In this document: piece after piece, positions 52,362 through 61,914 of the stretch
How the letters are laid out: each line of letters starts with the position of its first letter
How positions within the stretch are numbered: the first letter of the stretch is position 1
The notes under the pieces: generated by a model
The model's database searches: none
What the model saw: only the letters and a program-made list of their open reading frames with translations
What the model was told of the DNA's origin: nothing
Assembly (NCBI GenBank): GCA_964225175.1
Contig: CAXQNK010000132.1
Span: 47,663 to 111,662 of the forward strand
DNA length: 64,000 nucleotides
Reading direction: 5' to 3'
From: WTJD01 sp964225175
Lineage (GTDB): Bacteria > Pseudomonadota > Gammaproteobacteria > Xanthomonadales > SZUA-36
Program-made: the position numbers and the translations under genes

Positions 52362-54437
52362 TTGAAACTCGTTCGATGGGCGGGCACCTTGCTCCCGCCA
52401 CTCATGATGTTGTGTTTCGAGCGCGCGACATTTGCCAATTACGACGCCGAGATGCGCGAGATCGAATATGTTCAGGTGACCGCCACTCGGCGTGCCGAGC
52501 GAGACTTCGACGTGGCCGCCGCCCTGTCGCAGATTGATGATGCCAGCATACGCTCGGAGGCGCCCGACGTGCTGGCTGAGATGCTGCGCGGGCTCCCAGG
52601 TACGTTTTTCCAACAAACGACACCCGGCCAGGGCATTCCCATCATCCGCGGCCTGAAGGGATCACAGGTGCTTCACCTGGTGGATGGAATTCGCCTCAAT
52701 AATGCGTTTTTCAGGGACGCGCCCAACCAGTATCTGGGCCTGGTGGACGCCTACTCGACACGTAAAATCGAAGTAGTGCGAGGCTCCGCCGGCAGCCTGT
52801 ACGGAGCGGACGCCATGGGCGGAGTTGTGAACATCCTGACCGCGGAGCCCCGCTTCGATGACGAATACTGGCGCCAGAATATGTCCCTTTACGGTGCCTA
52901 CAACCATGCTGATCGTGGCTGGGTGGGTCGCGCAGAAACCGAAGGCGGGCAACAGGGCTTTGCCTGGCGCGGCGGTGTGACCTGGCAGGACACCGGCGAC
53001 CGGCGCGTGGGCGGCGGCGACAGGGTCGTACCCTCGGCTTACCAGGCCCGCGCAGCGGACCTGAAGTTCATTTTCGATCTGGGTACATTTTCGGAGCTGA
53101 TGCTGAACGCGCAATTTGGCGAACAACCCAATACCCCGCGCATTGATGAACTCGTGCCTGGCTTTGGGCAAACCGAGCCTGCCTCCGCCGAATACGCCTT
53201 CAAACCCAATCGCCGGAATTTTTTTCATGCGCGTTGGCGTCATGAAAGTACATCCCGATGGTTCGACAGTTTGCAGGTTCATGCCGCACGGCAGGTGATC
53301 ACCGATGATCGAATCACCCGCGACTGGAATTCCCCCTTGCTCAATCGGGAAGGCAACTCGAGCACGCTCGATGTACTGAATGCCCAGTGGGATTTCACTC
53401 TCAGCGGCGGCCAACTCATGACCTGGGGCCTCGAGCTTAACCATGATCGGATCGAAAGCAGCCGTCAGCGTGAGAACCTCGACACCGGCGAACTGCGCGA
53501 CGTGCGCAGTCGGTTTCCGGATGGCTCGAGCATGGACAGCATCTCTGCCTTTGCTGCACTCGACTGGCAAGCCGCGGCTCGATGGCATGTCGGAGCCGGT
53601 CTTCGTTACAGTCGCTTTGACATTCGTCTTCCAAAGGCCCCTGACATTGCAGCGGCCAAGTTAACGCCGGCTGACGTCACCGGAGACCTCAGGGTATTGT
53701 TCGAAGTCTCGCCTGCACTGCATTTTGTGGCCAATGCAGGGAGAGGTTTCCGACCCCCCAACATTTTTGATCTTGGCACCCTTGGTCCGCGGCCGGGCAA
53801 CCGTTTCAATATTGCCAATACCGATCTTGGCCCCGAGTCGGTAGTGAACATCGATATGGGCCTGAAGGGGCTTTCAAGCCACTTTGAATTCGAGGTTTTC
53901 GTTTTCAAGCTCGACTACCGGGACAAGATCACATCCGTACCCACGGGCGAGTTCACCCCGAGTGGCCGCATGATTGTGCGCAGCGAAAATCGGAACGAGG
54001 TCCGCATTTTCGGACTCGAAGCCGGCGCGCGTTGGATGCCAGGTGCCGACTTCAATGTTTACGGCGTGATCAACTTCACCCGGGCAGAGGAATCCGAAGA
54101 ATCCGGATTGAAGGTTCCTGGTGATCGCATTCCGCCGCTGAATGGCAAACTGGGCCTTGAACACCAGATTTCCGCGAGCTGGCGCTGGGACCTTTACTGG
54201 CTTTTTGCAGGGGAGCAGGACCGCCTGAGCCCAAGGGATATGAGGGACCCCCGCATCAATCCCCAGGGCACTCCGGGCTGGGGGACGCTCAACGCCTCGC
54301 TGGGCTGGCAGCCCAATGCGCGATTCGAGGCGGGTATCCGGTTGGAAAATCTCGCCGACAAACGGTACCGGGAGCACGGCTCAGGCATCGATGCACAGGG
54401 ATTCAATATCGGGCTCTGGCTTCAGGCCAGCTGGTGA
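52362..54437 (+). CDS. TonB-dependent receptor (hemin/cobalamin-type plug)
   Basis: 691 residues from TTG 52362 (AGGGG upstream). Signal peptide AGTLLPPLMMLCFERATFA (about 7-25). Plug: REIEYVQVTATRRAERDF (TonB box-like), IPIIRGLKGSQVLHLVDGIRLNNAFFRDAPNQYLGLVDAYSTRKIEVVRGSAGSLYGADAMGGVVNI (about 90-155). The barrel ends in a terminal aromatic W. The closest types are hemin, lactoferrin and vitamin B12 receptors. It follows the VPS10-like gene by 3 bp, so the two probably form an uptake pair. Confidence 0.92.
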   Translation: MKLVRWAGTLLPPLMMLCFERATFANYDAEMREIEYVQVTATRRAERDFDVAAALSQIDDASIRSEAPDVLAEMLRGLPGTFFQQTTPGQGIPIIRGLKGSQVLHLVDGIRLNNAFFRDAPNQYLGLVDAYSTRKIEVVRGSAGSLYGADAMGGVVNILTAEPRFDDEYWRQNMSLYGAYNHADRGWVGRAETEGGQQGFAWRGGVTWQDTGDRRVGGGDRVVPSAYQARAADLKFIFDLGTFSELMLNAQFGEQPNTPRIDELVPGFGQTEPASAEYAFKPNRRNFFHARWRHESTSRWFDSLQVHAARQVITDDRITRDWNSPLLNREGNSSTLDVLNAQWDFTLSGGQLMTWGLELNHDRIESSRQRENLDTGELRDVRSRFPDGSSMDSISAFAALDWQAAARWHVGAGLRYSRFDIRLPKAPDIAAAKLTPADVTGDLRVLFEVSPALHFVANAGRGFRPPNIFDLGTLGPRPGNRFNIANTDLGPESVVNIDMGLKGLSSHFEFEVFVFKLDYRDKITSVPTGEFTPSGRMIVRSENRNEVRIFGLEAGARWMPGADFNVYGVINFTRAEESEESGLKVPGDRIPPLNGKLGLEHQISASWRWDLYWLFAGEQDRLSPRDMRDPRINPQGTPGWGTLNASLGWQPNARFEAGIRLENLADKRYREHGSGIDAQGFNIGLWLQASW

Positions 54438-54547
54438 ACCCGCCGCGACCACTGACGTACCAAGCTCGAAAAAGCTGAAAACTTATACCGCCGGCCGTTC
54501 AGGGTGTCGCGAACGCTGACAAGGTCTGGACGAGGAAAGACGAGAAA

Positions 54548-54991
54548 ATGATCAAGCCCATTAACACATCTTCACTTCGCGCCCTGCGCGCTCTGGCCGG
54601 GCTGTTCGTGCTGTTCATCCCGAGCTCTTAAGGACAGGAAAAACGACAACCGCAATTCCCCGGACTGGAACAGTGGCTGGGGCCCGCTCCTGAATTTCAC
54701 GTGCTTGTGGTCAGTTTTGACGCGCTGCGAGCCGATACATTGGGCAGCTATGGCTATGACAGGCAGACCGCTCCGAACATCGATCAATTCGCAAACCGCT
54801 CGATCGTCTTTGAAAACGCCCACAGCGCTGACCCGGTGACACCCACCTCATTCGCTGCAGCCTTCACGGGGCCGGTAACCATTCCGGGGCTTTTACTGCC
54901 TAGGACCACAATGGATGCGCGGCTGGATATTCAGTTTTTTCCTCGTACTTTTGCTTTCTTCCGTCGCTGTAAAGCTGATCCTCAGTATTGA
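54548..54991 (+). pseudogene. sulfatase-like gene remnant
   Basis: ATG 54548 begins a signal-peptide-like MIKPINTSSLRALRALAG, but TAA at 54629-54631 stops it after 27 codons. The same frame goes on as the start of an arylsulfatase/phosphoglycerate-mutase-like domain: FHVLVVSFDALRADTLGSYGYDRQTAPNIDQFANRSIVFENAHSADPVTPTSFAAAFTG. About 60 residues in, at the TPTSF-type catalytic region, similarity ends; the stop is at 54991. The family is normally 450-550 residues, so at least three quarters of the protein is gone, and the gene has both a nonsense mutation and a 3' deletion. It runs 10 bases into the tadA stop. Not functional. Confidence 0.85.
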
Positions 54992-55479
54992 TTGATTGAC
55001 GTGTCCGTTGGACTTGCGCCACGCCGGGCCTTGAAAAATGCCCTCAGCAATTGCCGGCTCTCCTCACCCAACACACCCGCCGTCACCTCGATCAAGTGAT
55101 TGTGCCGGGCGAGGCTCTGCACATCGAGCTGCCCGCCAAGGGCGCCGGTTTTTGGATCGGAAGCGCCGTACACCAGGCGCAGAATGCGGGCATGAATACT
55201 CGCGCCAAGACACATGATGCAGGGTTCAAGGGTAACAAAAAGCGTCGCGTTGACCAGGCGATGATTAGACAACTTATGCCCGGCATCGCGCAGTGCGATA
55301 ATCTCCGCGTGCGCGGATGGATCATTCAATCCGATGTTCTGGTTCCAACCCTCGCCGATGACCTGGCCATCGCTGATCACCACGGCACCGACGGGCACCT
55401 CACCCTCCCGCTCTGCGCGTCGGGCAAGGTGCAATGCACGCAGCATGTAATCGGTGTCAGTTTCAAGCATACGGGTCAT
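54982..55479 (-). CDS. tadA: tRNA-specific adenosine deaminase
   Basis: 165 residues. Zinc-dependent deaminase motifs: HAEIIALRDAG (His and catalytic Glu, about 60) and TLEPCIMCLGASIHARI (P-C-x-x-C, about 90). It converts A34 to inosine in tRNA-Arg(ACG). The family's length is about 150-180. It sits downstream of guaA and on the same strand, as in pseudomonads. The start codon may be a few codons later (MLRALHLARRAEREGEVPVGA is the conserved N-terminus). The stop overlaps the sulfatase remnant. Confidence 0.93.
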   Translation of the reverse strand: MTRMLETDTDYMLRALHLARRAEREGEVPVGAVVISDGQVIGEGWNQNIGLNDPSAHAEIIALRDAGHKLSNHRLVNATLFVTLEPCIMCLGASIHARILRLVYGASDPKTGALGGQLDVQSLARHNHLIEVTAGVLGEESRQLLRAFFKARRGASPTDTSINQY

Positions 55480-55586
55480 GGCTCCGAAGTTCCGCCCGGG
55501 TCACGTCGCAGGGTGCGGCTCCTGCAGGCAGTTCAATGGCTGCTCAGATTTCAGTAGTGGCACGTGTTAACAAGTTTGTAACTACA

Positions 55587-55609
55587 AAACCCTTATAGAA
55601 CGGGGCTTT
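55587..55609 (-). terminator. weak terminator after guaA
   Basis: On the minus strand AAAGCCC (55609 downward) can pair with GGGTTT, with one bulge and a ten-base loop, followed by TTTT. It lies 13 bp beyond the guaA stop and before tadA. Confidence 0.35.
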
Positions 55610-55621
55610 ACGCCAACACGG

Positions 55622-57199
55622 CTACTCCCACTCTATCGTTGCCGGAGGCTTGCCTGAAATATCATAAACTACCCTAGATATACCATCTATCTCATTGATA
55701 ATGCGTAAGGATACTTTCTCCAAAAACTCGTGCGGCAAACGCGCCCAACGGGCAGTCATGAAATCCACAGTCTCCACCGCACGCAGCGCAACCACCCACT
55801 CGTAGCGGCGCGCATCGCCCACGACTCCAACGGATTTAACGGGCAGAAAAACGGCAAAAGCCTGGCTCACCCGGTCGTATAACTCCTCGGCGATCAGCTC
55901 CTGGATGAAGATATGATCCGCGCGCTGCAGTGGAGAAACGTATTCCGGGCACACTTCACCCAGAATACGTACACCCAGACCCGGTCCCGGGAAGGGATGG
56001 CGCATGATCATCTCCCTGGGCAACCCCAGTTCCAGGCCAATCGTGCGAACCTCATCCTTGAACAATTCGCGCAGGGGTTCCACCAGGTCGAGCTTCATTG
56101 TCTCGGGTAAACCGGCGACGTTATGGTGCGACTTGATCACGTGCGCTTTGCCCGTCCGCGCCCCGGCCGATTCAATCACGTCGGGATAGATCGTTCCCTG
56201 CGCCAGAAAGCCCGTGCCTTCGAGGGCATTTGCCTGCTCTTCGAAAATCTCAACGAACAGGTTACCTATGATTTTTCGCTTGGCCTCAGGTTCACTGACC
56301 CCTTGGAGCGCATCAAGGAATCGCTGACCCGCGTTGACCCTGATCACCTTCACGCCCATATGACGGGCAAAGGTCGCCATCACCTGGTCGCCCTCCTCGA
56401 AGCGCAACAGGCCGGTATCCACGAAAATACAGGTCAACTGGTCGCCAATCGCACGATGCAGCAAAGCAGCAACCACACTGGAGTCCACACCACCGGACAG
56501 GCCGAGCAGGACCTTGCCCTCTCCAACCTGGGCCTGCACGCGTTCGATGGCATCCTCGATGATGTTGGCGGGTGTCCACAATGCCTCGCACGCGCAAATG
56601 TCAAGGACAAAACGCTCGAGAATCCGCTTGCCCTGCGCGGTGTGCGTCACCTCAGGGTGAAACTGCACCCCGTAATAGCCTCTCGCATCGTTCGAGATGG
56701 CAGTGACAGGCGCAGATGCCGTCTCGGCATCCAGCAAAAAGCCTTCCGGCAGACGAACCACCTTGTCACCATGACTCATCCACACATCCAGCAGCGCCTC
56801 GCCCTCAGGGCCAACGTGATCCTCGATGCCCCGGAAAAGCCTTGACGCGTGCCCGACACGCACCTGAGCGTAACCGAATTCCTTTTCATCCGACGCTTCA
56901 ACAGCCCCGCCCATTTGCACCGCCATCGTGTGAAGGCCATAGCAGATGCCCAGGACAGGGACGCCTGAATCAAAAACGGCCTGCGAGGCACGGGGGCTGT
57001 CAGGCTCGGTGACCGATTCCGGCCCTCCCGATAAAACGATGCCCGCCGGCCGGAACCCGGAGATCTCCTCAGACGCAATGTCCCATGGCAAGATCTCGCA
57101 GTACACGCCGATCTCGCGCACCCGTCGGGCGATCAGTTGGGTGTACTGGGATCCGAAGTCCAGGATCAGGATGCGATGCTGATGGATATCTCGCTGCAT
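55622..57199 (-). CDS. guaA: GMP synthase (glutamine-hydrolysing)
   Basis: 525 residues from ATG 57199, exactly the E. coli length; a TTG four codons upstream is less likely. Glutamine amidotransferase domain about 1-200: ILILDFGSQYTQLIARRVRE, catalytic Cys in VLGICYGLHTMA (about 86) and FHPEVTHT (about 185). ATP-pyrophosphatase domain: LLGLSGGVDSSVVAALLH (about 234) and TCIFVDTGLLR. C-terminal dimerisation domain ends GKPPATIEWE. It converts XMP to GMP. It lies 18 bp after guaB, as one operon. Confidence 0.97.
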   Translation of the reverse strand: MQRDIHQHRILILDFGSQYTQLIARRVREIGVYCEILPWDIASEEISGFRPAGIVLSGGPESVTEPDSPRASQAVFDSGVPVLGICYGLHTMAVQMGGAVEASDEKEFGYAQVRVGHASRLFRGIEDHVGPEGEALLDVWMSHGDKVVRLPEGFLLDAETASAPVTAISNDARGYYGVQFHPEVTHTAQGKRILERFVLDICACEALWTPANIIEDAIERVQAQVGEGKVLLGLSGGVDSSVVAALLHRAIGDQLTCIFVDTGLLRFEEGDQVMATFARHMGVKVIRVNAGQRFLDALQGVSEPEAKRKIIGNLFVEIFEEQANALEGTGFLAQGTIYPDVIESAGARTGKAHVIKSHHNVAGLPETMKLDLVEPLRELFKDEVRTIGLELGLPREMIMRHPFPGPGLGVRILGEVCPEYVSPLQRADHIFIQELIAEELYDRVSQAFAVFLPVKSVGVVGDARRYEWVVALRAVETVDFMTARWARLPHEFLEKVSLRIINEIDGISRVVYDISGKPPATIEWE

Positions 57200-57217
57200 T
57201 ATTGCGCCCAAGCCTAT

Positions 57218-58675
57218 TCAGCCCAGCTTGTAATTGGGTGCTTCCTTGGTAATTTGCACATCATGCGCATGACTTTCACGGACGCCAGCGTTGGTGATCC
57301 GGGCAAACTGTGCCTCGGTGCGGAACTTTTCAATGTGTTCACAGCCCATGTAGCCCATGGAGGACCTTAATCCGCCCAGGAGTTGATGAATCACACCCTC
57401 CAGTGGACCCTTGTAAGGCACGCGACCCTCGATGCCCTCCGGGACCAGTTTGTCCGCAGCGGTGTCATGCTGGAAATACCGGTCCTTGGAGCCTTGTTGC
57501 ATAGCGCCAATGGAACCCATACCGCGATAAGACTTGTAAGACCGACCCTGGTAGAGTTCGACTTCCCCTGGCGCCTCTTCCGTGCCCGCAAACAGGCTGC
57601 CGATCATTGTTGTGTGTGCCCCGGCCGCTATCGCTTTTGCGAAATCTCCGGAGAACCGTATTCCGCCATCGGCAATTGCCGGCACACCGTGTTTCTCCAG
57701 CGCCTGCGCCACGTTGGCTACGGCAGTCACCTGCGGAACCCCCACGCCGGCCACGATTCTCGTCGTGCAGATTGAACCCGGACCCTGCCCGACCTTGACG
57801 CCATCCGCACCTGCATCGACGAGGGCAAGAGCGCCATCAGCGGTGGTGACATTACCGCCAATCACCTGCACGTCTGGATGCTGCTGTTTCACCCAGGTCA
57901 CGCGGTCCAGAACGCCCCGCGTGTGACCATGCGCCGTGTCGACGACAATCACATCAACCCCGGCCTCCACCAGGGCGCAGATCCGATCCTCGGTATCGCC
58001 ACCGACACCGACTGCCGCGCCAACCAGCAACCGCTCCAGCGAATCCTTGGCGGCATTGGGAAAATCGGATGATTTCTGAATGTCTTTTACGGTGATCAGA
58101 CCGCGGAGCTGGAAGTCATCATTTACGACGAGGACCTTCTCAATTCGATTGCGGTGCAGCAGTTCCAGAATTTCGTCCTGGCTCGCGCCCTCGGTCACGG
58201 TAATCAGGTCATTCTTGCGCGTCATGATGTTTCGAACCGGGTCATCCAGCTTGCGTTCAAAGCGCATGTCCCGACCCGTCACGATACCGACGAGCTCGTC
58301 GTCATCGACGACAGGCACACCCGAAATATTGTGCCGATGCGTGATCTCAAGGACCTCGCGGATGGTGGTATTGGGGCTCACGGTGATCGGGTCCTTGATG
58401 ACACCCGACTCGTATTTTTTAACGATCCGGACCTGCTCCGCCTGGCGTTCGGGACTCATGTTCTTGTGAACGATGCCGATCCCGCCCTCCTGGGCAATTG
58501 CGATGGCAAGACGCGCCTCGGTGACCGTGTCCATGGCCGCCGATACCAGGGGGATATTCAGCGCCAGGTCACGCGTCAGCCGGGTTTTGAGATTGACATC
58601 CCGCGGCAGGATATCCGAGTAGGCAGGCACCAGCGTGACGTCATCGAAAGTCAGGGCTTCACCGATAATTCTCAT
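57218..58675 (-). CDS. guaB: IMP dehydrogenase
   Basis: 485 residues from ATG 58675, with AGGAG about 11 bases upstream; in-frame sequence further upstream to 58756 is not conserved. Motifs: AMRIIGEALTFDDVTLVPAYSDILP, the CBS pair (about 90-205, including HRHNISGVPVVDDD and NRIEKVLVVNDD), the catalytic Cys loop VGQGPGSICTTRIVAGVGVP (about 295-315) and the flap GMGSIGAMQQG. It oxidises IMP to XMP with NAD. A promoter candidate and a 5' stem-loop precede it. Confidence 0.97.
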   Translation of the reverse strand: MRIIGEALTFDDVTLVPAYSDILPRDVNLKTRLTRDLALNIPLVSAAMDTVTEARLAIAIAQEGGIGIVHKNMSPERQAEQVRIVKKYESGVIKDPITVSPNTTIREVLEITHRHNISGVPVVDDDELVGIVTGRDMRFERKLDDPVRNIMTRKNDLITVTEGASQDEILELLHRNRIEKVLVVNDDFQLRGLITVKDIQKSSDFPNAAKDSLERLLVGAAVGVGGDTEDRICALVEAGVDVIVVDTAHGHTRGVLDRVTWVKQQHPDVQVIGGNVTTADGALALVDAGADGVKVGQGPGSICTTRIVAGVGVPQVTAVANVAQALEKHGVPAIADGGIRFSGDFAKAIAAGAHTTMIGSLFAGTEEAPGEVELYQGRSYKSYRGMGSIGAMQQGSKDRYFQHDTAADKLVPEGIEGRVPYKGPLEGVIHQLLGGLRSSMGYMGCEHIEKFRTEAQFARITNAGVRESHAHDVQITKEAPNYKLG

Positions 58676-58718
58676 CGCCAGGCAACTCCTGTGGGTCGTT
58701 ACTCGGATACCATGTGCC

Positions 58719-58742
58719 GACGCCCGGGAAGTCCCGGGCGTC
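58719..58742. promoter_or_regulatory. 10-bp GC-rich stem-loop in the guaB leader
   Basis: GACGCCCGGG (58719-58728) pairs perfectly with CCCGGGCGTC (58733-58742) across a 4-base loop. It lies 43 bp upstream of the guaB start and just below the promoter candidate at 58758-58786, so it would be at the 5' end of the guaB transcript. No T-run on either side. It could shape mRNA stability or end the upstream transcript. Confidence 0.5.
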
Positions 58743-58757
58743 GAACATTGGTCCATT

Positions 58758-58786
58758 AGTATAACGGTGTCGCAACTTGATTTGAA
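58758..58786 (-). promoter_or_regulatory. guaB promoter candidate
   Basis: On the minus strand TTCAAA (-35, bases 58786-58781) and TATACT (-10, bases 58763-58758) are separated by 17 bases. The elements match the sigma-70 consensus at 4 and 5 of 6 bases. The predicted start is about 75-80 bases before the guaB ATG. Confidence 0.5.
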
Positions 58787-58800
58787 TCACGGCACGTGGT

Positions 58801-60519
58801 TCATTCTCGGGAATGAACGCGGGAACCATTCAACCAGGTCTCCATGACGCGCGCTTGAAGAATCTCAGCCGCTGGAATTTGCATGATATCCCGGTCGAGG
58901 ACAATGAAATCGGCGCGTTTCCCCTCTTCAAGCGAGCCCAGTTCCTGCTCACTGAAGGCCGCGTAGGCTGCACCGAGCGTAAAGCCATGCAGGGCCTGCT
59001 CGCGCCGCAGACGCTCCGACGGCAACCATCCCGTTGGTGGCATCCCCTTCAGGTCCTGCCGGGTCACCGCGGCATAAAAACCCAACAATGGCTCATACCG
59101 CTCCACCGGGAAATCAGAACCCAGTGCCAGACTTGCCCCGCTGTCCGACAGGCTGTGCCATGCGTAGGCAAAAGGCACCCGGTCGGGGCCAAGACGACGC
59201 TCTGCCCAGTCCATGTCACTGGTCGCGTGCGTGGGTTGGACCGAGGCAATCACGCCCAGGCTTGAGAAGCGTTGCAGATCGTCAGGGTGCAGTACCTGTG
59301 CATGCTCTATCCGATGTCTGCCCGGATTCTCGCTGTGCTCGGAACCGAGGTGCTCCAGCGCATCCAGAACCTCCCGATTGGCATGGTCACCGATGGCATG
59401 GACGGCGGCCTGCAGTCCACACGCCAGCACCCTGCCGACCTGCTCGCGCAAGCGGGTTGAATCTTCAAACAGCAGGCCACGGTTGCCCGGGTCATCGCTG
59501 TAGTCCTCCAGCAAGGCAGCACCACGGCTCCCCAGCGCACCATCGGCATAGAGTTTTACTGTGCGCATGCCCAGCAGCCCCGAATCATGCTTTTGAGCGC
59601 CTTCACGACACAGGAGTGCCATCGTCTCACCGACACCATCCGCCATGGCATTGACGCGTAATGGAAATTTCCCGTCCCGAATCAGGCGCTCATAACGCTG
59701 GTAACCGGCCCAGTCGAGGCCTGCATCCTGAACCCCGGTCAGCCCCGCTGCCGACAAGCGCTGCAAGGCCAATTCCAGCGCGTCCCTGCGCAGCGAATCG
59801 GACGGCTCTGGTACCCGGTCGTCCACCCAGACCTGGGCCGAGTCGATGAGTATCCCGGTCGGTGACCCGCCAATGTCCCGGTGAATCAAGCCGCCCTGGG
59901 GTTGCCAGTCACCCGTCAGGTCCCGATCGATTTGTGCTAAAGCTGCGCTGTTTGCCCAACCCGCATGCCCGTCGATCCGCCGCAACCAGACCGGGCGCTC
60001 CCCGAACAGGTCATCCAGATCGCCGCGGTTCGGGAATTCGGCACCGGGCCAGTTGTTCTGATCCCAACCTCCACCCAAAAGCCACTCGCCCGGCTCCAAT
60101 TTCTTCTCGAATTCGAGCAGTCTTTGGCGCACTTCTGCCAGGCTGCCGGTGTCGCGCAGGTCCACCTGGCTCAGCGTATCAGCGAGTCCGTGAATGTGGC
60201 CATGCGCATCGATCAAGCCCGGGAGCACGGTTTGGCCGCCCAAATCGCGGGCCGCGAGGTCCGGGAACCGCTGCATCACCTCCGCATCGGACCCGACTGC
60301 CAGGAGTTCACCCTGCTCGTTCCAGGCCATGGCCGTTGCCAGCGGCCGCTGGGAATCAACCGTGTAGATCACCGCATTGAACAGGCCCCGTACGCCGGCT
60401 GACCCCTGTTGGGTCGGCGTGGCCCATGCGGCGGCAAGGCCAACCACAGAGAGGGCGAGCGGAATCCATAAAAAATGACGAGCTTGGAGCAAAGCGAACA
60501 TCCATACAGCCAGAGGCAT
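58801..60519 (-). CDS. YtcJ-like amidohydrolase (N-substituted formamide deformylase family)
   Basis: 572 residues from ATG 60519, which avoids overlap with xseA; a longer start at 60561 is possible. An N-terminal hydrophobic segment (HFLWIPLALSVVGLAAAWA, about 15-33) suggests a signal peptide or anchor. Amidohydrolase_3 motifs: QTVLPGLIDAHGHIHGLA (about 90-106), GGWDQNNWP (about 145), LYADGALGSRGAALLEDY (carboxylated-Lys region, about 320-340), HAIGDHANREVLDAL (about 380), HRIEHAQVLHPDD (about 405) and LALGSDFPVE (about 472). The preferred substrate is unknown. It separates guaB from xseA, which are often adjacent. Confidence 0.87.
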   Translation of the reverse strand: MPLAVWMFALLQARHFLWIPLALSVVGLAAAWATPTQQGSAGVRGLFNAVIYTVDSQRPLATAMAWNEQGELLAVGSDAEVMQRFPDLAARDLGGQTVLPGLIDAHGHIHGLADTLSQVDLRDTGSLAEVRQRLLEFEKKLEPGEWLLGGGWDQNNWPGAEFPNRGDLDDLFGERPVWLRRIDGHAGWANSAALAQIDRDLTGDWQPQGGLIHRDIGGSPTGILIDSAQVWVDDRVPEPSDSLRRDALELALQRLSAAGLTGVQDAGLDWAGYQRYERLIRDGKFPLRVNAMADGVGETMALLCREGAQKHDSGLLGMRTVKLYADGALGSRGAALLEDYSDDPGNRGLLFEDSTRLREQVGRVLACGLQAAVHAIGDHANREVLDALEHLGSEHSENPGRHRIEHAQVLHPDDLQRFSSLGVIASVQPTHATSDMDWAERRLGPDRVPFAYAWHSLSDSGASLALGSDFPVERYEPLLGFYAAVTRQDLKGMPPTGWLPSERLRREQALHGFTLGAAYAAFSEQELGSLEEGKRADFIVLDRDIMQIPAAEILQARVMETWLNGSRVHSRE

Positions 60520-60548
60520 CTGAAGAGATTTAAGTTTATCATCGCTGC

Positions 60549-61841
60549 ATGTCGGAACCACGCCATCTTTACACTCCCAGTGAACTCAACAAGGAGGTTC
60601 GGCTTCATATCGAAGCGGGGTTTCCCGGCCTGTGGATCGAGGGTGAAATCACCAATCTAAGCCGACCTGCCTCCGGTCACCTTTACTTTTCACTCAAGGA
60701 CGATCGAGCCCAGCTCGACTGCGCTCTGTTCCGCTAGCAGGTCGCTGCCCTGCCCTTCAAACCAGATAACGGCATGCAGGTGCAAGCCTACGGTCGGATC
60801 AGTCTTTACGAAGCACGCGGGCGTTACCAGTTGATCGCAGAGCGCCTCGAGGAGGCGGGTGAGGGTCGTCTGCGCGCCGCTTTTGATGCACTGAAGAAGC
60901 GACTGGAGCAGGAAGGCATGTTCGATTCATCTCATAAAAAAGAACTGCCAGCCTATCCGCAGCGGATCGCCGTGATCACATCACCAAGGGGCGCAGTCAT
61001 TCAAGATATCATTCAAGTGCTCCGGCGCCGCTGGCCGTTGGCGGCCATCCGCCTGTACCCTGTCCCGGTCCAGGGCGAAGATGCCGCTCCCGCGATTTGC
61101 CGCGCCCTGTCCAGGGCCAATCAACATGGCTGGGGTGAGGTCCTTATCCTGGGGCGGGGTGGCGGGTCACTGGAAGACCTCTGGGCGTTCACTGACGAGG
61201 CCGTGGCGCGGGCAGTCTTCCAGTCAGAAATTCCCGTCGTCTCGGCGGTCGGTCACGAGACCGATTTCAGCATCAGCGATTTCGTAGCCGATGTACGCGC
61301 CGCCACGCCCTCTGCCGCAGCGGAACTGGTGAGCCCGGACCGGGCGGCATTGCTGATGTCTTTCAAGCGAATCGACCGGCGCATGCGCAAGAGCTTGGAA
61401 TTCACTCAGCAGCAACTCGCGCAGAGGCTCGATCACCTTACACACCGCCTGGGCCGCCAGCACCCCTCCTACAGGCTTGAGCAGTTCGAGGATACCCTGA
61501 GACAGATCAGCTTACGCCTGTCCGGCAGTGTCCGGAGACTGATCCCGGAACAACAGCAGTCCGTTCGCCACGTCCACGAGCGCCTCGTTGCAGCAGGACG
61601 CCAAATGCTGGAACGCCGGGGACAACGACTCGGCGCATTGGCCCATACCCTGCATGTCGTCAGTCCACTGCCCACGCTGGAACGCGGATATGCCGTTTTG
61701 ACCGATCAGCCGGGTGGACACACCTTGCGCTCCGTAAGCGCAATCAGTCCCGGACAAACTATCCAGGCACAACTTCGAGACGGCACACTGAAGGCCCAGG
61801 TCACCGAGGTCGAGGAGGACCCCCCAGAGCCTTCCGGATGA
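60549..61841 (+). pseudogene. xseA: exodeoxyribonuclease VII large subunit, interrupted by in-frame TAG
   Basis: The frame starts at ATG 60549 with the OB-fold domain (HLYTPSELNKEVRLHIEAGFPGLWIEGEITNLSRPASGHLYFSLKDDRAQLDCALFR), then TAG at 60735-60737, then continues without a shift as QVAALPFKPDNGMQVQAYGRISLYEARGRYQLIAERLEEAGEGRLRAAFDALKKRLEQEGMF to the end. The catalytic part is intact: AVITSPRGAVIQDIIQVLRRRWP, LILGRGGGSLEDLWAFTDE, PVVSAVGHETDFSISDFVADVRAATPSAAAELVS. Total length (about 430 codons) matches the family. ExoVII degrades single-stranded DNA with XseB. A restart at ATG 60774 would give a 355-residue protein without the DNA-binding domain. The gene is probably dead or read through; sequence error is also possible. 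Confidence 0.9.
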
Positions 61842-61914
61842 ATTCATTCATCATTCTTAACCCCTTTTACCGTTCTGCTGCGTTATCACCTGTAGACATT
61901 CACAGGAGAGCATC

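Noticed and set aside
58676..58756. 27-codon N-terminal extension of guaB
   Set aside because: The family starts at MRIIGEALTFDDV; the AGGAG at 58675 side fits and the extension would cross the leader stem-loop.
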